A stretch of 64,000 nucleotides of DNA from Streptomyces cellostaticus (GCF_023630175.1 NZ_JALLIN010000006.1:1-64000), one strand, 5' to 3'. Positions 17,625 to 26,510 are shown, counted from the stretch's first letter. Made by a program: numbers and translations. Notes: generated by a model not told the origin, from the letters alone.

Positions 17625-18839
17625 ATGCTGTCCGCAGAGTCCGCCGCCATGGTCCGTTCCACGCTGCCTGCCGTGGCCGGAGCGCTAGACGAAATCACGA
17701 CCAGCTTCTACGGCGCACTGTTCCGCGACCGGCCGGAGCTGCTCGACGGGATGTTCAATCGCGGCAACCAGGCCAGCGGGGCCCAGCGCCGCGCCCTGGC
17801 CGGCTCGATCGCCGCGTTCGCGACCACTCTGCTCGACCACCCGGACACGGGCCCGGATGTCCTGCTGGACCGGATCGCACACAGGCACGCCGCGGTTGGG
17901 GTCACCGACGACCAGTACACGATCGTGCACAAGTACCTGTTCGACGCGATAGCCGAGGTCCTCGGCGACGCGGTCACCCCTCAGGTGGCGGCCGCCTGGG
18001 ACGAGGTGTACTGGCTGATGGCCGGCGCCCTCATCGGCCGGGAGGCCCGCCTCTACCAGGACGCGGGCGTCGAGCCCGGCCGGATCTGGCGGCAATGGAC
18101 GGTCGTCGAGCGCCGCACCGAGACCGACGACGTGGTGTCCTTCCTCCTCAGGCCCGCCGACGGCGCACCCGCGCCCCGGGCCCGGGCGGGCCAGTACGTC
18201 AGCGTCCGCCTGCGCGTGCCCGACGGAGTACACCAGCTGCGCCAGTACAGCCTCTCCTCCGACCCAGGCGGAGAACTGCGCCGCATCACCGTCAAGCGGA
18301 TCGCCGCCACGGCCGGCGCCCCGGACGGCGAGGTCTCCACCCTGCTGCACCGCCACGTCCGCGCCGGAGACGAACTGACACTCTCCGCCCCGTTCGGCGA
18401 TGTCGTCCTCGACGACCCGGCCGACGCCACCACCCCGGTCGTCCTGGTCTCGGCCGGAATCGGCAGCACCCCCATGACCGGCATCCTGGTCCACCTCGCC
18501 GCCCTCGCCTCGACCCGACCGGTGCTGGTTCTGCACGCCGACCGCTCCCCCGCCGACCACGCCCTGCGCACCGAGACCACCGAACTGGTCGAGCAACTGC
18601 CGAACGCCCGCGCGGCCTTCTGGTACGAGCACCCCGGCCCGCAGGAACCCGCCGCCCGCGAGGGCCTGATGAACCTCCGCGGCATCGAACTGCCCGAGAA
18701 CGCGACGGTGTTCTTGTGCGGCCCGCTCCCCTTCATGCGCGACGTCCGCGCCCAACTGCTGGCCGCCGGAGTCCGCGCCACACACATCCGCTACGAGGTC
18801 TTCGGCCCCGACCTGTGGCTGCCGGGCCAAGCGGACTGA
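17625..18839 (+). CDS. Flavohemoglobin-type globin/FAD reductase
   Basis: A 404-aa two-part protein. Residues 1-140 form a globin with B10 Tyr29, distal Gln49 and probable proximal His88 in HAAVGVTDDQY. Residues 150-400 form a ferredoxin-NADP-reductase-like unit, with FAD site RQYSLSSDP, NAD(P)H site GIGSTPM and the C-terminal FLCGPLPFM. Flavohemoglobins detoxify nitric oxide to nitrate with O2 and NADH. Start at ATG 17625 with GGGAGG close by. The gene is divergent from the stress proteins and is followed 40 bp later by the hibernation-like gene, probably one transcript. A box-like repeat lies upstream. Confidence 0.92.
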   Translation: MLSAESAAMVRSTLPAVAGALDEITTSFYGALFRDRPELLDGMFNRGNQASGAQRRALAGSIAAFATTLLDHPDTGPDVLLDRIAHRHAAVGVTDDQYTIVHKYLFDAIAEVLGDAVTPQVAAAWDEVYWLMAGALIGREARLYQDAGVEPGRIWRQWTVVERRTETDDVVSFLLRPADGAPAPRARAGQYVSVRLRVPDGVHQLRQYSLSSDPGGELRRITVKRIAATAGAPDGEVSTLLHRHVRAGDELTLSAPFGDVVLDDPADATTPVVLVSAGIGSTPMTGILVHLAALASTRPVLVLHADRSPADHALRTETTELVEQLPNARAAFWYEHPGPQEPAAREGLMNLRGIELPENATVFLCGPLPFMRDVRAQLLAAGVRATHIRYEVFGPDLWLPGQAD

Positions 18840-18879
18840 ACACCCCACGCCCCCATCGCACTCCAGAAGAGGACCTGAC

Positions 18880-19302
18880 ATGACCAGCAACGACACTCAG
18901 ACCACCGCTCCCGGCGTGCTGCTGCGTTCGGCCGGCGAGGTGGACGAGGAGACCCTGGCGTACGCCCGCACGAAGGTCGACGCCATCGTGTCCCGGCCGG
19001 GACTGCCCGCCGTCACCGGCGAGGTGCGCATCACAAAGGCGGCCGCTCACCACGCGGACCGCCCCTGGTCGGCCACAGCCACCCTGCACGTCGGGCGGCG
19101 TGACGTCGTCGTGCACGCCAAGGAAGCCACCGGCCACGAACTCGTCGACCAGCTCCAGGACCGGCTGCGCCGCCAGACCGACGAGGCGGCCCACTCCGGA
19201 CACAACAGCCACCGGGCGGCGACCCCGCCGTGGCGCGGCGGCCCCGATACCCCGCATCCCTCGAAGAGCGACGACAGAACGGCGGACAACCACCCTGAGT
19301 AA
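18880..19302 (+). CDS. Short ribosome-hibernation-like (S30AE/HPF N-domain) protein
   Basis: A 140-aa protein whose residues 15-100 resemble the N-terminal domain of hibernation promoting factor: G-x-V-D-E-E-T-L-A-Y-A-R-x-K-V pattern at the start and the basic helix HELVDQLQDRLRRQ near residue 90. The C-terminal 40 residues are low-complexity and polar; the dimerisation domain of long HPF is absent. Long HPF joins ribosomes into inactive 100S particles, while short forms bind 70S ribosomes. Its place behind flavohemoglobin in a dormancy island supports a role in translational shut-down under low oxygen. AAGAGGACCTGAC precedes the ATG. Confidence 0.7.
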   Translation: MTSNDTQTTAPGVLLRSAGEVDEETLAYARTKVDAIVSRPGLPAVTGEVRITKAAAHHADRPWSATATLHVGRRDVVVHAKEATGHELVDQLQDRLRRQTDEAAHSGHNSHRAATPPWRGGPDTPHPSKSDDRTADNHPE

Positions 19303-19390
19303 GACCCCGGCACGTACCGGGCCCGGTCGGAGAGGGGCCATCGACCGGGCCTGCACGGTAGCCCGCACTCGTCCACGGCGCCCACCTCGC

Positions 19391-19404
19391 GGGCCCTTCG
19401 GCCC
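19391..19404. promoter_or_regulatory. 5-4-5 inverted repeat upstream of oleate hydratase
   Basis: GGGCCCTTCGGCCC, a perfect GGGCC-4-GGCCC repeat, lies 99 bp upstream of the oleate hydratase start, the same distance range (86-139 bp) as the other boxes of the island. Confidence 0.5.
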
Positions 19405-19502
19405 ACACAGGTGCCCAACGGCCCACAGACGGCGCTCATCGGCCAAGGAAACGCTGATGCTGCGCGGTTCCCGATCAACGGGCGAGAACGAGGAGTTGTG
19501 TG

Positions 19503-21074
19503 ATGGCAAAGGCTTATCTGGTGGGCAGCGGAATCGCGGCGCTCGCCGCGGCCACGTTCCTGATCCGCGACGGCGGGTTCGACGGAACGGACATCCACCT
19601 CTTCGAGGAGCAGCGGGAAATCGGCGGCAGTCTGGACGCGGGCGGCACGGCCCATACCGGCTACACCATGCGCGGCGGGCGGATGTTCGAGGCCGAGTAC
19701 CGCTGCACCTACGACCTGCTGTCCGGCATTCCGACTCTCGACGACCCCTCTGTATCGGTGACCGACGAGATCCTGGCCGGACACGAGGACTTCGCCTGGG
19801 ACGACACCGCACGCCTCGTCGACGGCGACGGGAAGATCGTCGACACGCACTCGATGGGCTTCTCCGAACGTGACCGCCTGGAGCTGGCCCGCTGCCTGGC
19901 AACTCCCGAGGTGCGCCTGGACGGCAAGCGGATCACGGACTGTTTCGGCAAGCACTTCTTCACCACGAACTTCTGGTACCTGTGGTGCACCACGTTCGCC
20001 TTCCAGCCCTGGCACAGCGCCATCGAATTCCGCCGCTACCTCAGGCGCTTCATCCACCTCCTCCCCGAGTTCTCCCAACTGTCCGGCATCCACCACACCC
20101 GCTACAACCAGTACGACTCCCTCGTGCGACCCCTGACCGCCTGGCTGCGCGAACGCGGCGTCACCCTCCACACCGACTGCCACGTCACCGACCTCGGCCT
20201 CGCACCGGGCCGCCGCAGTACTCGAGTCGAGACCATCTACATCTCCCACGGCGGCCACGGCGAACAGATCGAGGTGGCCCCCGAGGACCTGGTCCTGGTC
20301 ACTAACGGCTCCATGACCGACGCCTCCAGCCTCGGCTCGCACACCTCCGCACCGTCCCCGCGCCCCCACCGCTCCGACGCCTGGCTGCTGTGGCACCGAC
20401 TGTCCCGAGGACGCGACGACTTCGGCGACCCGGCCGTCTTCGACAAGCACGTCAAGGAGTCCCGCTGGGAGTCGTTCACGGTCACCGCGAGCGATCCAGC
20501 TTTCCTCGACGCCCTGGAGGAGTTCAGCGGCCGGGCGACCGGCCACGGCGGCCTGATGACCTTCACCGGCTCCGCCTGGCTGCTCACCCTCGTCGCCCCG
20601 CGCCAGCCCGTCTACCGCGACCAGCCCGAAGGCGTCTTCGTCTGGTGGGGCTACGCCCTGCACCCCGGCCGCGCCGGCAACCACACACCGAAACCCATGA
20701 CGATGTGCTCCGGCCGGGAGATCCTCGACGAGATCCTGCACCACCTGCCGTTCGACGAGGCTGTGGCGGCCCGGGTCCGGCAGACCTCCACCGTCGTGCC
20801 CTGCCTGATGCCTTACATCACCAGCCAGTTCCTCGCCCGCCGCCGCGAAGACCGCCCCAAAGTCGTGCCTGAGGGGTCGATCAACCTCGCCTTCATCGGC
20901 CAGTTCACCGAGGTACCGGACGACGTCGTGTTCACCGTCGAGTACTCGATACGCACCGCCTGGACAGCCGTGGCCCAGCTCCTGGAGCTCGACAAGCACC
21001 CACCCGCCGTCTACAAGGGCCACCACGACCCCCACGTCCTGGCCGCCGCCCTGGAAACCGTGCACCGCCGTTGA
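19503..21074 (+). CDS. ohyA: Oleate hydratase (MCRA-type FAD enzyme)
   Basis: A 523-aa myosin-cross-reactive-antigen family protein. It hydrates cis-9 unsaturated fatty acids to 10-hydroxy acids using FAD as a structural or charge-setting cofactor. The FAD site is at the N-terminus (YLVGSGIAALAAATFLIRDG), followed by FEEQREIGGSLDAGG; EAEYRCTYDLLS, WCTTFAFQPWHSAIEF and RYNQYDSLVRPL are family-typical. Length is slightly below the usual 560-590 aa. ATG 19503 has AGGAG seven bases upstream; an overlapping GTG at 19500 is the alternative. In the dormancy island it could adjust membrane lipids or detoxify fatty acids. Confidence 0.92.
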   Translation: MAKAYLVGSGIAALAAATFLIRDGGFDGTDIHLFEEQREIGGSLDAGGTAHTGYTMRGGRMFEAEYRCTYDLLSGIPTLDDPSVSVTDEILAGHEDFAWDDTARLVDGDGKIVDTHSMGFSERDRLELARCLATPEVRLDGKRITDCFGKHFFTTNFWYLWCTTFAFQPWHSAIEFRRYLRRFIHLLPEFSQLSGIHHTRYNQYDSLVRPLTAWLRERGVTLHTDCHVTDLGLAPGRRSTRVETIYISHGGHGEQIEVAPEDLVLVTNGSMTDASSLGSHTSAPSPRPHRSDAWLLWHRLSRGRDDFGDPAVFDKHVKESRWESFTVTASDPAFLDALEEFSGRATGHGGLMTFTGSAWLLTLVAPRQPVYRDQPEGVFVWWGYALHPGRAGNHTPKPMTMCSGREILDEILHHLPFDEAVAARVRQTSTVVPCLMPYITSQFLARRREDRPKVVPEGSINLAFIGQFTEVPDDVVFTVEYSIRTAWTAVAQLLELDKHPPAVYKGHHDPHVLAAALETVHRR

Positions 21075-21374
21075 CCAGGAACGTGATCAGCGGTCGCCCT
21101 CCCGACCCAGCCGGCACCGGGCTCCGAATCGGTGCCGGGTACCGTTCTGATCAGGTTGAAGACCCGCAGGGCGGCGAACAGACTGCGGCACACACCCCTC
21201 TTGACGCCCCCGAGATCGTCATCGCCGACACCGACGGGCTGCACGAGTTGGCCAGCCGCACCCGACCGGTCGTGGCAGCGGCTGGTGGCCGACGAGGGCC
21301 GCGCCCCGCCGTAGTAAGTGACGCTGTTGGCGAATTCAGGGCGCAACGTGACGTCGGCCTTCACGACCCGCGTC
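21075..21374. other. Intergenic stretch, no gene supported
   Basis: Frames on both strands are short, contain stops and do not resemble known proteins. It lies between the convergent oleate hydratase and the unknown gene at 21,375. A transcription terminator for ohyA could be here but no strong hairpin was picked out. Confidence 0.35.
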
Positions 21375-21782
21375 TCACACTTCGCGGCGCTCCTGCCGAG
21401 CAAGTAGCGAAGCAAGCTCCTGCGCAGTGACCGGCCCGCTGTCGCGAACGGGCTGGCCGATGTCGGCTGACCAACCGGGTCTGACACGGGCAGTGAAGTC
21501 CGCGAAGTCGTTCCGCAAGTATTCCGGATCGGACGGCTTCAGCCGGACCTGCTGACGGCTGTCCGCCCACCAAGCCTCAAGATCAGTGATGGTGCCTTCA
21601 GCGGGCCGCTGCTCTGCCTGCTCCGGCAACAGCAGGACGTCGACGAAGCCTCCGAAGCCCAAGCCGATATCTACGAAGATCCCGATCGCCCCAGGTGTGG
21701 GCACCTTCACGACCGTGCCCCTCAAGACGAATCCGCCCCCACTCCGCATCCGTAACCACACAGCGCATCCTCGCAGCCCCAC
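21375..21782 (-). CDS. Hypothetical protein with S1-like N-terminal strand pattern, possibly frameshifted
   Basis: About 135 codons. Residues 20-55 read GTVVKVPTPGAIGIFVDIG then FGGFVDVLLLPEQ, a small beta-barrel-like pattern reminiscent of OB/S1 folds; the rest is charged and helical. The start is doubtful: GTG 21782 has no good ribosome site. An overlapping frame just upstream encodes VVTDAEWGRIRLEG, which looks like the expected N-terminus (an E/D-W-x-R-I-R helix) and would join at about residue 20 by a frameshift. It may therefore be a broken gene. The family is not recognised. Confidence 0.45.
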   Translation of the reverse strand: MGLRGCAVWLRMRSGGGFVLRGTVVKVPTPGAIGIFVDIGLGFGGFVDVLLLPEQAEQRPAEGTITDLEAWWADSRQQVRLKPSDPEYLRNDFADFTARVRPGWSADIGQPVRDSGPVTAQELASLLARQERREV

Positions 21783-21870
21783 GGCACTGAGTCAGCCCGA
21801 TCTTGTGGTGAGCCCGCGCTCGGCCATCAGCCTGCCCGCCTGCACGACTCTTCGCCCCGAACGAGCGAAA

Positions 21871-21896
21871 GGGTCCGTCAGCAAGCTGACGGACCC
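21871..21896. terminator. Strong hairpin, probable terminator
   Basis: GGGTCCGTCAG and its exact complement flank a CAAG loop: an 11-bp perfect stem. It sits about 190 bp downstream of the leftward lipoprotein gene (22,090) and upstream of the next leftward gene, so it probably ends lipoprotein transcription. There is no T-run, which is usual in Streptomyces. Confidence 0.6.
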
Positions 21897-22089
21897 TCAT
21901 GCAAGATCGAGGCCAGAGCCTCAGGTGGGATACCGGACCGGCTCCCACGGGGCGAAGCCCCAGGGCGGGTGTCGCCGGGGGAGCCGGGTGCGGCCGGCGA
22001 CGAGTACGGTGCCCAGGACGCGCCACCGCGGTGAAGCACCCGGCCCGCATCGACGATGTCCTACCCACGTCCCGGGTCGGCGTCACCGC

Positions 22090-23118
22090 TCATAGCGGCC
22101 GATGCCGTCGTCGGCCATCCGGCGCCGTCACGCGCAGCTGACGAAGCAGGCCGCCGTAGTCCTCGTCGTCGTCGCTGATGAAGATCGGGAAGGAGCCGGC
22201 GACCAGCCCGACACCTTCGACCTTGAGCCCTGAGCTGCGGGCGAGCATCTGCGGCGGTTTGACCGGAACCAGCTTCGCACCGAGGGCTCCACCCTCGCGA
22301 ACCGTGGCCGCGCGGTACACGGCGCTGTCGAAGGGGCCGAGGTCACCGGGGTCGTATGCGGACGAGATGTAGAGATTGCCCTTCGCGTCGATGTCGAGGC
22401 CCGAGGCAGGGCGCGCACCCGGTGGCTCGGACGCGGTGAAGGAGACCGACGTCCACTTCCTGCCGAACGTGATCCGACCGCTCCTGCTGACCGTCAGGCG
22501 GGTCATGTTGATGTCGGTGGTGTCACTTCCCTGTGCCCGCTCGGCGTACACGAAGTAGTCCTGCCCCCGGACGGTCGCGACGGCCGTGGCCTCGACGTTG
22601 ACGAGTGGCTCGGGCGTCCTCGGCCACGGCACCGAGCCCGCGATCTCGACGTTGAGGTTCTTGTCCCACCTCGCCAGGTAGATGGTGGGGTCGGGGTCAT
22701 CGCCGTCGGCATTGCTCTCCGCCAGCAGGGCTTCGTCACGGCCGGGCAGCCGGGCGATGCTCTCAAGGTCGTTCGGCACGCTGGGGAAGTCGACGTGAAG
22801 CTCCTGGACGACGATCCCGTCGGTATCGACGGGGGTCCGCACGATCGCGAGACGCGGCAGGTCGCGCTCGGCTTCGTTGTCCCTCGCGTCGTGGCAGATC
22901 AGGAAGACCTCCTGTGGCTCCTCTTCGCGCCCTGGACCGGTGAACCTCCGTCTGGTGGCGAGCCAGGCGATGCCGCTGAACTCGCGTGGCGCCCTGACCT
23001 GGCCCCCACCGGGGGACGAGACGCCCGTGGACTTCTCCACCCCGCACGCGGCAAGCACGAGGAGGTCAAATGCGACGACAGCCGACAACAGACTGCGTGT
23101 CAGGAACCGACGTCTCAT
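22090..23118 (-). CDS. Lipoprotein with phytase-like/beta-propeller domain
   Basis: A 342-aa exported protein. The N-terminus is MRRRFLTRSLLSAVVAF followed by a hydrophobic stretch and lipobox LAAC, so it should be lipid-anchored outside the membrane. The mature part has repeated beta patterns (FSGIAWLATRRRF, DFPSVPNDLESIARLPG, GLDIDAKGNLYISSAYDP) like esterase-like phytase or SMP-30-type propellers, where NDLESIA and GLDID mark the blade tips. Activity and ligand are unknown. ATG 23118 follows a GGAAGG-type site. It appears monocistronic, followed by the hairpin at 21,871. Confidence 0.7.
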   Translation of the reverse strand: MRRRFLTRSLLSAVVAFDLLVLAACGVEKSTGVSSPGGGQVRAPREFSGIAWLATRRRFTGPGREEEPQEVFLICHDARDNEAERDLPRLAIVRTPVDTDGIVVQELHVDFPSVPNDLESIARLPGRDEALLAESNADGDDPDPTIYLARWDKNLNVEIAGSVPWPRTPEPLVNVEATAVATVRGQDYFVYAERAQGSDTTDINMTRLTVSRSGRITFGRKWTSVSFTASEPPGARPASGLDIDAKGNLYISSAYDPGDLGPFDSAVYRAATVREGGALGAKLVPVKPPQMLARSSGLKVEGVGLVAGSFPIFISDDDEDYGGLLRQLRVTAPDGRRRHRPL

Positions 23119-23847
23119 CCTTCGTCCTTCCGTAGCGCGGCGGACACCGCCACTGATTCCGGCCCGACCAGGACGGTACGGCAGGGGACGTACGGTTCCT
23201 TTCATGCTCCGCCGGAAGTTCACTGGCCTGGCGGTGAATGTGTCAGCTGCTCGTGCCGCGGCCGGACCCGACTCCCTCCCTCACGGTTCCGGGCCGTGCC
23301 GGCCGTTCTCACCCTGATGCGAACCACAGCCGCGCAGACCGGTTCGATCGTGGCCCGGACTCTCGTCGGTCCCCTGCCGGGCGCACCGGCCGCCGCCGGG
23401 ACGCTGGTGTCCGTCGGCGGAGACACCGCGGCCCATGCCGTGGCACTGCCCATGGTCATGCCGGCCGCGTCCTGTTCGGGCCGGGACACGGCGCGGGCTG
23501 GGCACAGAGCCTGTTCACCCTGCCGCGAGCCCTCCTCGCGGTGAGCCGGTGAGCCGGAGGGCCCTCTCAGCCAGGCCACCGGCCCTGAGCGTTCACTTCC
23601 GTGCGGCGGGCCGGAAGTGAACGCTTCCGGCCCGCCGCCCGGGACACGTACCGTCGAGGTGCCGACCTCAGTTGTCACCCTCCACGGCCGACAGCCGTCG
23701 TGGACATCTCCGCCGGGACGAGAACCGCCTCCACCGGTCCGACCGGCCTCCTCCGCGAGGTGCGGCTCCTTCCGCGCCTCGACGGCGCTCGGCCAGGCGC
23801 CGGGTGAGCCCGGCCGGCGACCGCCGCACGTCGGCCTCGGCCCGCCG
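23119..23847. other. Intergenic stretch containing overlapping hairpins
   Basis: No gene is convincing in this 729-bp gap between two leftward genes. Open frames are random high-GC frames without ribosome sites. The hairpin structure at 23,591-23,637 is the only clear feature. Confidence 0.4.
23591..23637. terminator. Two mutually exclusive hairpins
   Basis: GTTCACTTCC (23591-23600) pairs with GGAAGTGAAC (23613-23622), a 10-bp stem. CGGCGGGCCGGAAG (23604-23617) pairs with CTTCCGGCCCGCCG (23624-23637), a 14-bp stem with a 6-nt loop. The two stems share bases and cannot form together. The position, about 210 bp past the leftward secreted-protein gene, fits a terminator; the overlap resembles a terminator/anti-terminator pair. 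Confidence 0.55.
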
Positions 23848-24489
23848 TCAGGTGACGGTCGTGGAGCTGAGTACGGGGTTGGGTGAGGAGTAGCACGACG
23901 TGGGCACGTCTGCGGTGAAGAAGAGGATCGGCACTCTGGCGGTGAACGAAAGACCGGGGTCGCCGTACGAGGTGCCCGCCAGCCGGGTGTCGATCGCGCC
24001 GCCGGGTGCGCCGGCGACCAGGTCCAGTGTGAGGACGGGGAGTGTGAACGTGCTGCCGCCGTTGATCGGACCAGGTACCGTCATGACGATGTCGCCACCG
24101 CTGATGGCGACGTGCGGGGTGCCCGAGCCGATCCCCGACCCCCCGGAGAGCCTCTCACCGGTCACTGTGGCGTTGGCCGGGACCACGGCCCTGAGCCTGA
24201 TGTCCTTGATCGATTTGACCGCGTATCCGTTCACCGAGCCGGGCACGGTGAGCGGCGCCGGGGTGAGGGTGACAGCGAAGTCACTGCCCGACGGGACGGA
24301 GTCGGGTGCGGTGGCGTCGACCCCGGCGCTGAGGTCGAAGGTCTGCGCCGGGACGATCGGAGGCCTGGCCTGGCAGTCGAAGGCGATCGGGGTGCCGGCG
24401 GCCGACGCAGGCGTCATCGTGAGCCCGACGAACGCCAGGCAGCCGACCGCAGCGACAGGCAGGCGCACCAGCGTGGATGTGGCTCTCAT
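23848..24489 (-). CDS. Secreted protein of unknown function
   Basis: A 213-aa protein with a classical signal peptide: MRATSTLVRLP, a hydrophobic core to about residue 28 and an ASAAG cleavage site. The mature part is beta-rich and has two Cys residues (FDCQARPP near its start and PTSCYSSP near its end) that could form one disulphide. It resembles secreted Streptomyces/mycobacterial proteins of unknown function with an immunoglobulin-like sandwich. No active-site motif is visible. ATG 24489 has a strong GAGGAGG site. It appears monocistronic. Confidence 0.7.
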   Translation of the reverse strand: MRATSTLVRLPVAAVGCLAFVGLTMTPASAAGTPIAFDCQARPPIVPAQTFDLSAGVDATAPDSVPSGSDFAVTLTPAPLTVPGSVNGYAVKSIKDIRLRAVVPANATVTGERLSGGSGIGSGTPHVAISGGDIVMTVPGPINGGSTFTLPVLTLDLVAGAPGGAIDTRLAGTSYGDPGLSFTARVPILFFTADVPTSCYSSPNPVLSSTTVT

Positions 24490-25061
24490 GTCCAACCTCC
24501 TCGGAGTTGGCGAAGCTGTGCGGAACCGTCTGGGGACCACACCGGTCGGTCCGGCCACCGCCACCTTGCGCAAAAGGCCACTCGGGGGCCATGGAACGTC
24601 CGGTGCCGGTCCGTCCGGGCCAAGCGGTGAGCGCCGTCCACAGCCCGGGGCGCGCACCACGAGCGCGCATTACATGTGCATGTCAGCACAACAAGGTTGC
24701 GGTGTACAGAGATACGACCCGGTTCTCGGTCGTTCCCCTGGTCGGTCGCGGTGTCCACCCTGTCCCGCGACGGCGAAGTGAGCCATGCAGTCCCCGTGGG
24801 CGCGCGGCGGCCCGAGACCGCGGGCGTCCGCGTGGATCTTCCGGATCTGATCGGTGAACCCCGTCCCTGCCGTTACGCTGCATATGGCTCACGCTCCGCG
24901 CGGTGACGACGCCCGTCGTCCCCGTCCGCGAGGCACCGGACGCTGTCCCACCACCGGATCTGGTGCGGCGTCCGATCTGTGTCCCAAGTTCTGATCAGGT
25001 TGTTGCCCGGCACCGATCGATCCCTGGCTTCTTCTGTGCGGCGCCCCTTTCCCGGAGAGCT
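24490..25061. other. Divergent intergenic region
   Basis: No gene is supported in this 572-bp region between the leftward secreted protein and the rightward decarboxylase. It must contain both promoters. An inverted repeat ACATGTGCATGT (24672-24683) and the hexamer TTGCGG about 15 bp further are the only sites noticed; neither can be assigned. Confidence 0.35.
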
Positions 25062-26510
25062 ATGAACGAGGACATCCTCACCAGACTCGACCAACTGCGT
25101 TCACGGGACCTGCCGGTGCACGGCGGCCGGACCATGGCGTACGTCTACGACTCGGGCCTCGAAGGCGTCGAGGAGCTGGCGGCGGCCGCACAGGCCCGTT
25201 TCGCGGGCGTCAACGGGCTGGACATGACGGCATTCCCCAGTGTCGTGGCCCTGGAGAACGACATCGTCGCCCGGACGGCTCAGTTGCTCGGCGGTGACGA
25301 GCGGACAGCGGGGACGTTCACGAGCGGTGGCACCGAGAGCTGCCTGCTCGCGATGGTCACCGCCCGGGAGCACGCACGTCGCCCTCGATCCACCGACGGC
25401 AGCCTCCAGGTGGTGCTGCCCAGCACGGCACACGCCGCCTTCCACAAGGCAGCCGCCCTGTTCGGCATGGACGTGGTCGTGGTCCCCGTGAACCCGGCGA
25501 CGTACCAGGTGAACGCTCGTGACCTGGCAGCCGCGATCACGAACCGGACCGCACTCGTCGTCGTGTCCGCGCCGTCGTACGCGCACGGTGTGATCGACCC
25601 GGTGGAGGAGGTGGCACATGCGGCTGCCCGCCGGGGCGTCCTCTGCCACGTGGACGCCTGCATAGGCGGCTGGTACCTCGGACATCTCAGGATGGCCGAG
25701 GACGCTCCCGCACTGCCCGCCTTCGACCTCTCGCTGACCGGCGTCACCTCGCTCTCCGTCGACCTGCACAAGTACGGCTACACCCCGAAGGGCGCCTCGG
25801 TGCTCCTGTTCCGGGACGCCGAACTGAGGCGACACGGATGGTTCGCGCACACCGGCTGGCCGGGCTACCCGGTTGTCAGCGCCACGCTCCAGGGCACGAA
25901 GTCGGCGGCGCCGCTCGCCGGAGCATGGGCGGTGCTGGAGCGGATCGGCACACAGGGCTACATCGAGTTGTCCCGACGAGTGCATCGGGCGACGACCGCC
26001 CTGACGAAGGGCATATCCGCGATCGACGGACTACGCGTACTCGGGCGCCCAGAGGCTTCCCTGATCGCCGTGGCGTCCGACGATCCCACCGTCGATCCCT
26101 TCGTAGTGGCCGACGAGATGCGCTTGCGCGGCTGGTTCCTCCAACCTCAGCCGGCCTTCGGGCCCTCCCCCGCGAACCTCCACCTGACCGTGACCGCCGC
26201 GACCGCGGAGGAGGAGACCGTACGTCTGCTGCTCCTCGAGCTGGCACAGGCAGTCGTTCGTGCCAGAGCACTGGGTCCGCCACACGTGGACCCCGAACTC
26301 GGCTCCCTGGCGTCCCTCTTGGACCCGGCGGCGCTGACGCAGGAGGAGGTCTCATCGCTGCTCTCGCTTGCGGGCCTCGAAGACGGTGACGAACTCCCCG
26401 AGCGAAGGGCACCGGTACTGACCGTCCTGCAGGCCCTGCCCCCGGCACTGAGCGAACGCCTCCTGCCCGAGGCGATCGGCCGACTGTACAGAGCCCACGA
26501 CGGACGCTGA
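25062..26510 (+). CDS. PLP-dependent group II decarboxylase / sphingosine-phosphate-lyase-like
   Basis: A 482-aa fold-type I pyridoxal-phosphate enzyme. SGGTESCLLAM (88-98) is the phosphate-binding segment; HVDACIGGWYLGHL (196-209) holds the Asp that contacts the pyridine ring; Lys237 in SVDLHKYGYTPKG forms the Schiff base. This pattern, with H-K-Y-G-x-x-P-K-G, is shared by sphingosine-1-phosphate lyases and the related glutamate/tyrosine decarboxylases. The substrate cannot be fixed. The C-terminal 70 residues beyond the usual fold are helical and acidic. ATG 25062 follows CGGAGAG. A longer upstream frame lacks conservation. It is a lone gene. Confidence 0.8.
   Translation: MNEDILTRLDQLRSRDLPVHGGRTMAYVYDSGLEGVEELAAAAQARFAGVNGLDMTAFPSVVALENDIVARTAQLLGGDERTAGTFTSGGTESCLLAMVTAREHARRPRSTDGSLQVVLPSTAHAAFHKAAALFGMDVVVVPVNPATYQVNARDLAAAITNRTALVVVSAPSYAHGVIDPVEEVAHAAARRGVLCHVDACIGGWYLGHLRMAEDAPALPAFDLSLTGVTSLSVDLHKYGYTPKGASVLLFRDAELRRHGWFAHTGWPGYPVVSATLQGTKSAAPLAGAWAVLERIGTQGYIELSRRVHRATTALTKGISAIDGLRVLGRPEASLIAVASDDPTVDPFVVADEMRLRGWFLQPQPAFGPSPANLHLTVTAATAEEETVRLLLLELAQAVVRARALGPPHVDPELGSLASLLDPAALTQEEVSSLLSLAGLEDGDELPERRAPVLTVLQALPPALSERLLPEAIGRLYRAHDGR

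Noticed and set aside
21147..21160. 14-bp sequence shared with position ~24,995 (TTCTGATCAGGTTG) as a mobile-element repeat
   Set aside because: A 14-bp match is expected by chance in a window of this size and the flanks do not match.
24546..24565. GGACC...GGTCC inverted repeat near the secreted-protein gene as a further dormancy box
   Set aside because: The spacer is nine bases instead of four, and the gene is not part of the dormancy theme.
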